DNA from: Cryptomeria japonica
Taxonomy: Eukaryota; Streptophyta; Pinopsida; Cupressales; Cupressaceae
Length of the DNA stretch: 64,000 nucleotides
Assembly (NCBI RefSeq): GCF_030272615.1
Contig: NC_081407.1
Location: 138,388,897 to 138,452,896, forward strand
Reading direction: 5' to 3'
Below are positions 34,520-45,859 of this stretch, in pieces; position 1 is the first letter of the stretch; each line of letters opens with the position of its first letter. The notes beneath the pieces were generated by a model that worked only from the letters and a program-made list of their open reading frames with translations, did no database searches and was not told where the DNA came from. Position numbers and translations under genes: made by a program.

Positions 34520-35650
34520 TGTTATGACGTTACCACTTTTCACCTTCTGATCGGCACAAGCTATCCCGACCAACTTATCAGGTCTCGGGATTACAATTTT
34601 CTTTCTATCCCGATGGTTCACTTTATCCCGATGAGCACTCCTTCAGCTTCGGCTATGCCTTTTGATTTAATACTCCATCGGCATAACTTTCTCCGATGCT
34701 ATTGCCTTCGGTTTTCTTTTACTTAGCCTATCGGGTATCGGCATATCTCATTTTATTTCTCTCCAATGCCCTGATGATCTCAGTATACCACTCTGCATTT
34801 TGACTAACGCCCCTGCATTATCGACATAACTCACTCCGAAGGACTTCTAGCAACTCACCATCCACCTTAACAGTCCTATCGAGACTCAGCATAGCATAAA
34901 ATTTCTTCTTCCGATGTCCTAATGAGTCCCCAGTTAATGTTACTTTATCGGTATCGCCTATGTCGATATCAGGGGTTGGAATAGCCTTTTTCTATTCCTC
35001 CCGAAGTCCCGATAAGTCTTCGATGCACCTTTATGCTTTATACCTCTGGGTCTGCTTTATCGATATAGGTAATACCGATAGTTCTGCCCTTCGATCCATT
35101 TTTGGACTACTCCAATACGGTTCTTTTTTCCGATGGGCCCGCCTTCAATTCCCCTCAGTCATCGGGTATCGAGACAGACTTTTCGCATTACTTCCGATCT
35201 CCCGATACTATAAGTCCATAATCCACTTTGCCTCATCATTACAAGTCACACCAATGGCTTCATAGGTTATCGGTGTAACAATTTCTCCGTTTTACCAATA
35301 AGCCGATATATGTTGATGGAAGACAACTGCCTTCTGCTTCATCAAAACAAGAAATCCCGATGGTATGACTTTTTCGAGAGCGTGCACCGTGCTGATTATT
35401 TTTTAAGTGCTCTAGTGCATCTGCCTGTTGTTTCATCGGGATAACTTATGCCGATAATTGAAAATTTACAATCCAACACAAATGAGTCATCCATCCTAAA
35501 TATTGGTGATCCCAAATTTTCCCATAGGGCCTGATACATACCAGAAGGCAATCCTAGATCATACCATAATGACTTCTCTGCTGACAAGTTCATTTCCATA
35601 ATGGATTCCTTGTGCAGTCTATACTTAGTGCATGCCCTTAGTGTGCCCAA
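34520..35650 (-). repeat. LTR-like tract rich in TATCCCGAT
   Basis: Plus-strand words CCCGAT, ATCGGG and CCGATG recur at irregular spacing from about 34480 to 35450. On the minus strand it would be the 5' LTR of the unit ending at 34520. The outer end was not determined and no second copy was found in the window. Confidence 0.4.
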
Positions 35651-36383
35651 GTGATACCTTGATACTCCTGAAACAGCTGATCTTTTTAGAGAATTTTACC
35701 TGTGCTAATAAAGCTCCTACACATACAAACGAGCAATAAATGCTCACATGATAAAAGAAAAAGGCCTGCATATAGCATAAAATATTTTGTAATAATATGT
35801 GCTAACATATCAGACCTAGGATGAACGAAATAGTCTTACACCTCATCCCCTTCAGTTCTAAAAATTAGAAAGTGTAAAATTCCGAATATGATTGCATTTA
35901 TTTATAGTCAGATTATGATTATACTTGTCCTAAATTCGCACATATGCTTACTCTAGTTCATCGAACTCTTTTTAACTAATATGCTGGTGAAATTCACTAC
36001 GAATAGGAGTTCACTTTGATGTTTGAAAATGAAAATGTAACACTTCTTTAAACCTTTTCACACTTTTGAATTTAAATCCTTAAATAATCAAGTAGACCTG
36101 GATACTTATTAATTAAATTAAAATGATTTTATGTCGACAAGGGTTAACTTCATTCATTTTAATTTTCAAACCTTGTGTTTCTTCTTCCAACAAGGCCACC
36201 TTAGATAGAAATGTGTTGAGCCTATTTAGGGATGTTCTAAGGATAAATTTGAGGGCTATTTCTAGACTCTCAAGGACAAAATCAAGTCGGCCAAAGGATC
36301 TCATAGATTTTTTTTAATCCTTTTGAAAACTAGGTCATCCGAAAAAAATAATTATAAGGACACATATAAATAGGTGTTTTTGC
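35651..36383. other. No gene supported
   Basis: A/T-rich spacer. A short minus-strand open frame (36304-36113) has a coiled-coil look but no supporting context. TATAAATAG at 36365-36373 lies about 11 bases before the tandem duplication. Confidence 0.4.
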
Positions 36384-38310
36384 ACCTAACCTCAAGCACA
36401 ATCCACCTTCACACTTGCCTTCAATCCTAAAGCTCTCTACTCTGCTATTAGTGAATTGGGGCGGCCTTAGGTCTGCCTATAGGTGAATTTACGCCCTACA
36501 CTACAAATTAGGTTCATTGTGATTTTAGGACTGATTTTAGATGAATTAGGTTTGCAATTTTAGGTCTGGCCCTAATTCCTTCTTCCTCATTTTGATCTTC
36601 CTTCCACATGCAAGGTTTCGTGAATACTCCAAGCAACTTCCTTCCTTGCTAATTCAAACATGCTTTCTTCACAAATTTCATGGATTTCCTTTGTGGATTT
36701 TAGTTGAGTCATGGACAAGCCTCACCTTTGCATTTCATCGATTCTAGCACTTCATGGTTAAGTCGTAGATTTTGAAGGTCCAGGGATAAAATCATCAATT
36801 GTATCATGCTCATTTTCCTTCCATTACTTAAGAGTTTCTCACCTTCATTCCTTAATCACTTTTCATCCTTCTTCCCTGAACTTGCTTCAATTAGGCATTC
36901 ATTTGCTCAAACATGGTATATTTCACTCATCTCCACAAGGTCTTGGATTTGAGAAACTTGTGGATAAATTTGTTTACCTTCCACCAAGCTATTGATTGCA
37001 TCGTTTACTTCATCACATTATGAACTCGCTAAACTAGGAACTCATGTACTCAAAACATACCTTCACTAGGTAAAGGATTTTCTCAACCAATGGAAAATTT
37101 ACCTCTAAATCATAGACTTTAGAGGGTCATGGATTTTGGAGACCCAAGGATAATTTTACTTGCCTTTGTCAAGTTGTGGATTACTTTAGTCACTTCACTC
37201 TTCATCATACTCAATCCTAAAACACCAAACATCATCATTTTAAGAACATCTTCATCAAATCGTGGCTTTTATCAACCCAATGATAAATCTGCTCATATCC
37301 ACCTACAATTCTTGGATTTTGGCAACTCAAGGATGATCTTGTTCAAACAAATTTACAAGTGAAGGATAGTGATCATCACTATTCAATCTCGCCAACTCCA
37401 ACGCATAGTCTATCAATTCTCCCTCAATATAATATTGGTCTTCATTCTCCAACCAAGGATTGAGTTCATCATTTCTTCTTCACTTCATAGATCAACCTTA
37501 CTATATTCATGCTTGACGTGTGGATTCTCGCAAGCCGTCGATAAAAGTCATGACCATACCCTTAGGTCATGGATTTGAGCAACTCAAGGATAAACTTCAT
37601 CAAGGTCATGGATTTGAGCAACACAATGATAAAGTTCATCAAGGTCGTGCATTTGAGCAACTCAAGGATAAAATTCATCAAGGTCATGGGTTTCAACAAC
37701 TCAAGAAAAAACTTGATCAAGGTCGTGGATTTGAGCAACTAAAGGATAAGCTTCATCAATGTCGTGGATTTGAGCACCGCAAGGACAAACTTTATCACCT
37801 CTAATTCAAGTTGATTTTGTCATTCCTTGCTTCATCATTTATTTATGTTAATCAATTTAACAGCTTTGCAAGGAAACCTAGATGTTTTGAGGGTGTAAAT
37901 TCACGCATTGCTACTTTCATTCAACATCATCGCCAAGATCTTCAAGGTCTTGGGTTTAGGTGAGTCAAGGATAACTCATTTCAACCTCATCACTTATTGA
38001 TTTTACCAAGTGTAGAGTGACTTGTTCATAGGGCTGACTTGGTGTTTCCTTTCCTTTCATCATCACCTAGACCTTGATTGATCTTCATCAAGCATTTCAC
38101 CTCAGTTGATCATCACTTCCTAATGATTCCTCGCTTCTATGCTCTAACCTAAGGATATACACTTACTCACTTGAACAGTAATCACACTTAAGACTCACTC
38201 TGACTTGACCTAGAGGTTGCATTGTGAAGCATCACACAAAGAATACCTTCAATCTCACCTATCACTTGAGCACTTAGAGATGAGAAGAATCCAAACTACT
38301 CTAGAGGGGG
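36384..38310 (+). repeat. Tandem duplication, copy A (1927 bp)
   Basis: Starts ACCTAACCTCAAGCAC and ends CTAGAGGGGG. Copy B begins at once at 38311 with the same words. The two copies align along their length, with substitutions and small indels. No coding capacity of known type. The motif GGATTTGAGCAACTCAAGGA and degenerate forms recur throughout. Confidence 0.9.
37565..37798 (+). repeat. 39-bp minisatellite, 6 units (copy A)
   Basis: Six units of 39 bp in direct tandem, each beginning GGTCATGGATTTGAG or a variant. As 39 is divisible by three they keep one frame open (37520-37804), encoding a 13-residue repeat with consensus HGFEQLKDKLHQG. Confidence 0.92.
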
Positions 38311-39447
38311 ACCTAACCTCAAGCACAATCCACCTTCACACTTGCCTTCAATCATAAATCTCTTTGCTCTGTTATTAGAGAATTAGGGTTGCCTTAGGTC
38401 AACTTATAGGTGAATTTCTACCCTACGCTACGAATTAGATTTGTTGTTCTTTTAGAACTGATTTTAGGTAAATTAGGTCTGCATTTTTTGCTATGGCCCT
38501 AATTTCTTCTTCCACGTTTAGATCTTGCTTCCACATGCTAGGTTTGCTGAATACTCCAGGCAACTTCCTTCCTTGTTGATTCAACCATGTTTACTTCCAC
38601 ATTTTCATGGATTCCCTAACTTTGTGGATTTTAATTGAGCATGGATTTTGTTGAGTCATGGACAAGCCTCACGATTTCATTTCATGGATTCCAGCAATTC
38701 ATGGATAAATTTGCTCACATCACCTCTCATCCACCTTCAGCATTAAGGAGGTTGAGTCGTGGATTTTAAAGGTTCAAGGATAAAATCATGAATTGTATCA
38801 TGCTTCTCGCATTTTCCTTTGATTCCTTAAGTGTTTCTCACCTTCATTTCTTAATCACTTTTCATCCTTCTTCCCTGAACTTACTTCACTTAGGCGTTCA
38901 TTTGCTCAAACATTGGAAATTTCACTAATCTCCACAAGGTTGTGGATTTGAGCAACTCGTGGATAAATTTTCTTACCTTCCTCTGAGCTATTTATTGCAT
39001 CGATCACTTCATCACATTATGAACTCACTTCACTCGATGCTCATGTACTCAAAAGACACCTTCACTAGGTCGGAGACCCAAGGATAATTTTACTTGCCTT
39101 CCTCAAGTTGTGGACTACTTTGGTCGCTTCACTCTTCATCATGCTTGGTCGCCTAAAACATCAAACATCATCATCTTGAGAACATCTTCATCAAATCGTG
39201 GCAACTCAACGATGATCTTGTTCATAGATTTTTGCAAGTGAAGGATAGTCATCATCACTATTCAATCTTGCCAACTCCAACACTTAGTCTATCAATTCAC
39301 CCTAAATATGATGTTGATCTTCATTCTCCAACAAAGGATTCAGTTAGTTCATTGTTTCTTCTTCACTTCATAGATCAACCTTACTAACTTCATGCTTGAG
39401 GCATGAATGGTAGCAAGTCATCGACAAAAGTCATCACCACACCTTTA

Positions 39448-39759
39448 GGTCATGGATTTGAGCAACTCAACGATAAACTTCATCAAGGTCGTGGATTTGA
39501 GCAACATAATCATAAAGTTCATCAAGGTCATACATTTGAGCAACTCAAGGATAAAATTCATCAAGGTCATGGGTTACCGCAACTCAAGGATAAACTTGAT
39601 CAAGGTCGTGCATTTGAGAAGTTCAAGGATAAAATTCATCAAGGTCATGGGTTTTAGCAACTCAAGGATAATCTTGATCAACGTCGTGGATTTGAGAAAC
39701 TCAAGGATAAAATTCATCAACGTTGTGAATTTGAGCAACACAGGGATAAACTTTATCAC
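39448..39759 (+). repeat. 39-bp minisatellite, 8 units (copy B)
   Basis: Eight units of the same 39-bp repeat as in copy A. A stop (TAG near 39655) interrupts the frame in the sixth unit, after which the same 13-residue pattern continues. Confidence 0.92.
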
Positions 39760-40160
39760 CTCCACTTCAAGTTGATTTTGGCATTCCTTGCTTCATCGTT
39801 TGTCTAAGTTGATCATTTCAACACCTTTACTTGCAAATCTAGAGGATTTGAGGGGGTAAACTCACACATAGCCACTTTCATTCAACATCATCACCAAGAT
39901 CTTCAAGGTCCTAGATTTTGGTGAGTCAAGGATAACTAATTTCAATCTCATCACTTATTGATTTTACCAAGTGTAGAGTGACTTGTTCATAGGGTTGACT
40001 AGGTGTTTTCTTTCCTTTCATCATCACCTAGATCTTGCTTGATCTTTATCAAGCATTTCACCTCAGTTGACCATAACTTCCTAATGATTCCTCGCTTCTA
40101 TGCTCTCACCTAAGGATGTCCACTTGCTCACTTGAACGATAATAACACCTAAGACTCACT

Positions 40161-40410
40161 CACAGGGGCTTCACTTAGTGAACCTAGGTTATAGCACGTG
40201 TGTTCATGGCATACTAAAGAATCCCCCTATTTTCAAAAAATATTGCCCTAAAATCCTTTTGTCACCCCCTCCCAATACACTACCCAAATTAAAATCCCCC
40301 CTATTTTCATCAAATATTACATTTTTTCATAGCTCAAATTAAAAACCCCTCTATTTTCACCAGTAAGGCAATATATTAAGCTCATTTTTGGGGATAGTGA
40401 AGCCCCCATG
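40161..40410. mobile_element. hAT-type MITE, 250 bp
   Basis: Terminal inverted repeats CACAGGGGCTTCACT and, reversed, CATGGGGGCTTCACT (13 of 15 match). The 8-bp target duplication GACTCACT is at 40153-40160 and 40411-40418. The corresponding place in copy A (near 38192) has a single GACTCACT and no insert. 8-bp duplication and CA-starting ends fit hAT. No coding capacity. Three internal words like CCCCTATTTTCA are probable subterminal repeats. Confidence 0.9.
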
Positions 40411-40639
40411 GACTCACTCTGACCTGACCTAGAAGTTGCATTGTGAAGCATCACCTAAAGACTACCTTGAGTCTCACCTATCACTTGAGCACTTAGAGCT
40501 CAAAAGACTCCAAACTAGTCTAGAGGGGGCCTTGAAAACTGCTAGACTGCCTGACTTGATAACATCCTGACAACAAGGCATTGCATCTCGTCACAAGCAA
40601 GAGGTTAATGACTAAAGAAACTACTGCCAAGATAGACGA

Positions 40640-41290
40640 CTAAGCTAGAATAACTACACTACCAAGCAAAAAAGTGAGGTCCCCATTTGCAACAAGGTGA
40701 TGTGTGAAAATGTCATATCAATACATAGTGACAATTTGCACATAGATGAACCTCATTGTACTAGCTTTCGTATTGTCTAGGACTATTGTAGCCTCTACCC
40801 ACTACGTTAAGTATTTTGTGGCTATGGCAATGCACCTACACCTATGTAGCTAGTTGAACTTGAGCAAATTAATGAAATAGAGTCCCCACCTCTCAAAGAG
40901 TTCATTCGGTTGTGATGAGAACGACGACATATAATCTCTTTTCAGTGGTTTGCCAAATCTTTGACAGGTATCACAATCCCACCACTCATTCTCAAACATT
41001 TTTGTGCAGTGTCAACCACCACATATCCACCTAAAGCATTTTCGAGATGTGGCATCCAGTCTCGTATGCCCTCCAACAAGCCCTTCATTTGCTTCTTTCA
41101 GTGTTCATGGTATTTTCTTTTACATGACACATTGCCTCAAGACATGGTCAGACACCATTTTATACAATAACCCATTAATAAGTTGGAAGGTTTTTTTCTT
41201 CAAGGCTAGCTTCCTTTGTTACATCCCTCTTTTTCGACTTTGGAAAATGCTTATTATGCTTAGTTTAGCTAGTCAATGATATCGCTTTTG
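40640..41290 (-). pseudogene. Ty3 integrase remnant (N-terminal part)
   Basis: On the minus strand, broken frames give a run resembling the RT-integrase linker near 41240-41100, then an HHCC-type zinc module ending CDTCQRFGKP (40980-40930), then SQPNELFERWGLYF with the position of the first catalytic Asp, and VEATIVLDN. The reading fades near 40640, before the second catalytic Asp. The CDTCQRFGKP wording fits Tat/Athila-type Ty3 elements and differs from the chromovirus family elsewhere in the window. Confidence 0.7.
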
Positions 41291-42312
41291 TTATTGCCAC
41301 GAACAAAATTCCAAATGAATGAAAAATGAATGATGATTTTATTTTGTTATCGATATTTTATGAAATTTGTTAATATGGTTAAGATGTGCCTAACTGATTT
41401 TTCCTATAACCAAGTGGATGTAGGAATTGCAACACCCTCGGGAGGGAGGGATAGTATCATCAAGGAGAGGATCATAGACTTTCAAAAAGAAAAATTGTCA
41501 TTGAGCCTTGCGTTGGGGAAGTACCTTGGTTGGGTAGTGTTTGTTCCATCCTTCTTATTGATGTCAACCAGTGTTTACCTTGTCGCCTTGTGTGTCTCTT
41601 GAACGGTTAAGTAAATTTCTATCGAGCCATGATTCCTTATCATTAAGTTTTCATGAATTAACTATGCAATTATATATATATATATATAAGAGCTCCCTCC
41701 TTTGAATGTCTTATATTCACACACATAGGAAGATGAACATAGGTGTATGAGAATATATATGCTCCTTAGTTCATGTTCTGGATGTGTATGATTGTGCGGG
41801 TAACACCTCATTGACAAATTCTATTTCTAATGATCACCGACAAAGCATGTCAGGAGAGTCCATGTTCTTTATGGCTTATGTTTCTTGGTAACGTCCAACG
41901 TTACCAACTTGCATTGTTGTGTCAGTTTCTTGGCTCGTAGCCTTCCCTTTAGCATCGATTATAGATAGTGATTTGATGGCCAGCTGTAGGGGATTTTATT
42001 GATTTTTCTAAAAATTTATTCTTTTGGGCAAAATTGAGGAATACGTTTCAAGGAGATTGTTTGATGTAAGACAGCTCTATTAGTTGATAACAGAGGATTA
42101 TCTTGTGTAAGGAGGAGGGTGTTGTAGAAGACTCTGATGTGTTAGATCCTTATGTCAAGCTTGCATCACATCGAGCTCATAGCTCGAACCAAAGCCAAAA
42201 GTAGGACTTTAGACGCATTGTCAATCTAATTCTATTTAATCATACATGAGTTTTTATCCATTTTGGCCATCATATAGTGTTTATTGAGCCATCTTTATTT
42301 GATGTAATTATG

Positions 42313-42365
42313 GTGTGTGTGTGTGTGTGTGTGTGTGTCTGTGTCTGTGTCTGTGTCTGTGTGTT
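42313..42365 (+). repeat. GT / CTGTGT microsatellite
   Basis: About 13 GT units followed by several CTGTGT units. Confidence 0.95.
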
Positions 42366-43530
42366 TGTTTTCCATCAATTACGACAATGAGATCAATGAG
42401 GGAGCTCGAACGAACATATAGAATCTGCTCTTCTTAATGTCACATTAATTCACTGAGCATAGTTCAATGGTGTGAATGAAATCTGTGTGATTTTGTGTAG
42501 CATACCAATTCATGGTGTTGATTCTAAGAAATTCAAAAGTAGTTATGCAACAAGTGCTTAAGCATGCATTTCATGTACTCTTTTGCTGAAGTTGTGTCTA
42601 ATTTTGGTCATGAACCGAAGATCTATTTTCTTTTAAGAAATGTTGTGATATCTGAATCGATAGAGGGATGTAAGTCTGAGGGTCAATATGTGTTTCTCCC
42701 TGTCCATGTAAACTAGATGACTTATTGAATGTTCAATATCTATTCGATCTGTTCAAGTATATGTCTGAGCCGAGTCAGAAGGACTAGTATACTTCTAATA
42801 CTTGCAACAAGTTGATTTAATAATACCATACCCAATGTGTTGCTAGTTAATAGTGTCTATTTTTTATGAATGGTTAATTGAGGCTATAGTTGGTCAATGG
42901 GACCTTATGTAATGTTGTGTATAGCAATACTTCCGTTCATTATGTCGAGGAAGGGTGATGAACATTGACTGCACGATATTGTGCTTTGTTATGAAATCTT
43001 GGCCAAGGTGGTGTTGCAATTAGCATGTGATCGTCAGTTCACAAGAATCGGATACACCACTAGCCAAAGTATCATGCTAATTTAGGGGCACCTATAGTGA
43101 ACGACCAGCTAGTAAATGTTGGTTCTAAACACTAGGCTTAGAGGGCTTAATGCCATTGTTCTATCCTTAATCTACTACCCTCATGAAGGGTTGGGCTCAT
43201 CCAATAGGAAGAGACACAAGGAACTTATGTTCGTGGTTGGGTAGACAAGCCTTTGATGATGCCATGTTAAATCATGATATGCATATGTTATCAACAAGAG
43301 ATCGTTTCTTTGTAATCTCTTCCTTCTCTTTCTTTCAATTAAAATTATTAAATTTTTATATGACAACTATTTTCCCTTTCAACTGGAGAAGTTAGTTAGA
43401 TGGTAGTTAAGTTAGTTAATTAAATATTTCCTTTTAGCTGAAATTAAATGTAACTGAATGTAACTGTTAATCCTTCATTAGAATACTATTTTATTTGGTT
43501 ATACTATTTGAGTATTTTGGTTGTTACACG

Positions 43531-43542
43531 TGGTATCAGAGC
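43531..43542 (+). other. Orphan tRNA-Met primer-binding site
   Basis: Exact TGGTATCAGAGC, two bases after TTGTTACA, which would be an LTR end. No gag follows and no second LTR was found, so only an eroded LTR-element 5' end is suggested. Confidence 0.4.
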
Positions 43543-45085
43543 TACTTTGTGTGTGCTCACCTTTGGAAAATTTGGTTAAAGCACGACTAAACCTTTTAAC
43601 TGTAAATAAATAATCGATTATCAGTGGACTGCAACCTTCATAGTTCATAAGCATTGTATTTAGTTGTTACAAATATATCTTGTTTTTCTTGAAATTTAAT
43701 CTTGATTTGTGACAAAAGAAATTCAATTACTAAGTATTGAAATATGTGAGGTGATCAATTTAATCAAATGTTACTCAATATTCCCATTGGGGATATAACA
43801 AATGATAAAGTGTAGCACTAGCAATAGATCTATCTACTATATTGTTTTTCATATTTTCTACATTTTGTCATATTGTAGTTGTAGCTTTTCAGTGTCATTT
43901 TATACATGCAAATTAATGATGTATACTCAATTGAAGACTATAAAACTTTGTTAATTTGTATGTTGCCTATCATGTGAATTCTCAATTTTGGTTCTTATGT
44001 TATGTAATATGGTTGTATAACCTAATATAATGAATATAGTGAATGCCTTATCATATTAGCAATTAAAATTTCCAAAACATGTCCATCTATTTCCTATCAT
44101 CCCCATCTCAGAAAGACCATGCAACATGAAGTGTGGTTGTCATTACTAACAATAGTAAACATGTTGGATTGAGACAGGGATAGGAGGTTGATAAAAAAGA
44201 CCTGAAAAAAAATAATTGAATTCAGAAATAACTTATGCAAAGTCGGATAAGTGTCCATGCTATAGTTTATAATGAATGTATGCTTTAAAACATAAACATG
44301 GAAGAGATGAAAACTAAACATCCTTTCTTGTTACATCAAAATGTTGACAAGGTCTAGAATTGCATGGGAATAAATGTGGAAACAACTAAATATATTGAAG
44401 CTAAATTGATGTAAACTTACATTTTTTAAATCTTGGAGTCTATATTTACTCCCAATAAATCCAAATAGCATAACGAAAATTGACATATTCACCATCCTAA
44501 CATGCATTACACAAAGTCCATTACAAGATGAAAGTTGAAATCATTGTATAACACCAAAATAGTGTTTTCCTTTTAATCACTTAATATTTCATATTCTTGG
44601 GCATCCCTATGAATTATTTTGTTCAATTGGCAATTATTTAGATCTATTTATTACTCGTGCTCTCCCAAAAACAACCATACAATCAAAGTTGAGATAATAA
44701 TAAATTATATACCATTTCATAACATCTCATGCTCAATCATAGATATTCATGACAACATTAACCAATAGCCCAAACATTACATTAAAAAAAGTTGGCTGCA
44801 ATAGAATGTTGCTAGCATGGTGTAGCTCTCTTTAGTTTCCACAAATTACAAGGTACTTGGTCATCCCCAATCAACTTAATGATAATAGTTAGGTGGAATG
44901 AAATTTGACAAGGTACCTTCCTCTCACCAACTTATTGCATTCTTTGTTACTCCCTTCAAATCGATCTTCAAGTGTGGTTTCTACATGCATTATCATCTTC
45001 TTGTTCTTAAACTGAGAAATTATTGATATGTCCAATGGTTTGCATTGCATGTCACTCCAATCCATATCCTTAACTACATCATAAA

Positions 45086-45822
45086 TGGAGCAGTCACCGG
45101 TTAGGAGGGACCTCGAGGAGATCAATTCGGATCGGGCAGCAAGAGTAAACACTACTGAAACAAGAGGATATGATGGAGGAAATGCAGAATTGAATGAATT
45201 AGATCATGAAAATTGATTACAAATAACCAGTAACATCCAGATTACAAGATTCGGCTCCTTGGCCTACTACATACATGCTTAATTACAGAATTGGTTAGCT
45301 CTCAACCTCTAAGTCTTAAGATATATCTCTATGTTCTAGCTGACTGATTTCTAATGCTCAATTACAATGATTTATATGATCCAAGGGGATCCGGTCGGCC
45401 AAAAGGCATCAAATGTCGAAGAACAAGATCAAACGTGTAAAACCAACTGATCGGCCTCAGCCAAAGAGATTCCTCCAGAAAATCCAAATCATAAAGTGTG
45501 GATCAAAGGGAAGGTCAGCCACATGCCAAAGAACATCGGAATCAACAAACCAGGCTTCGCAAGCTACGGAAAGGATCCGATAGATTCACCAATGCAACTA
45601 GGTCCAAGTGGTTCCGGTGCCAGAAAACTGTCTCGGAATTCGGAATTGATAACTTGTCGAAAAATGATCCAAATGCTCTGCGGTTTAGGAACAAGGGAGA
45701 TGATCATGTCCTCAAGCAAAATCCAACTCCGCAAGATCTGGTGAGCAAATGCAAGCAAATACAAAAAATAAATATGTTTGGTTGATGCAAGATTGCCAAG
45801 AATTGAGGATGCTCCTGCATCA
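45086..45822 (-). repeat. 3' LTR of minus-strand Ty3 element
   Basis: 737 bp; on the minus strand starts TGATGCAGG at 45822 and ends GACTGCTCCA at 45086, next to the ATAAA duplication. Confidence 0.93.
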
Positions 45823-45859
45823 GACATCTGGTGTTGTTGACAAAGAGTGAGTCCCTCAC

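Larger units (their letters stand above)
38311..40529 (+). repeat. Tandem duplication, copy B with MITE insertion
   Basis: Second copy, 2219 bp; 1961 bp after subtracting the MITE and its extra 8-base target copy. It ends CTAGAGGGGG at 40529, after which homology stops. Confidence 0.9.
41291..45085. other. No gene supported; simple repeats and an orphan primer site
   Basis: Intergenic, A/T-rich. Contains (TA)9 at 41671-41688, (GT)13 at 42313-42338 followed by CTGTGT units to about 42365, and a primer-site-like sequence at 43531. Confidence 0.5.

Noticed and set aside
37520-37804. Repeat protein gene
   Set aside because: The open frame is a consequence of a 39-bp unit divisible by three; copy B carries a stop, and no start context or other exon is evident.
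37565-39759. CRISPR-like array
   Set aside because: Units are contiguous tandem repeats without unique spacers, in a eukaryotic TE-rich setting.
36384-40529. Two copies as the LTRs of an element
   Set aside because: The copies abut directly, do not start TG or end CA, and have no primer site or internal region between them.
44889-45152. Possible host exon on the minus strand (open frame with a GTACCT donor-like site near 44920)
   Set aside because: The frame runs into the Ty3 LTR, one donor-like site is common by chance, and no neighbouring exon or known domain could be identified.
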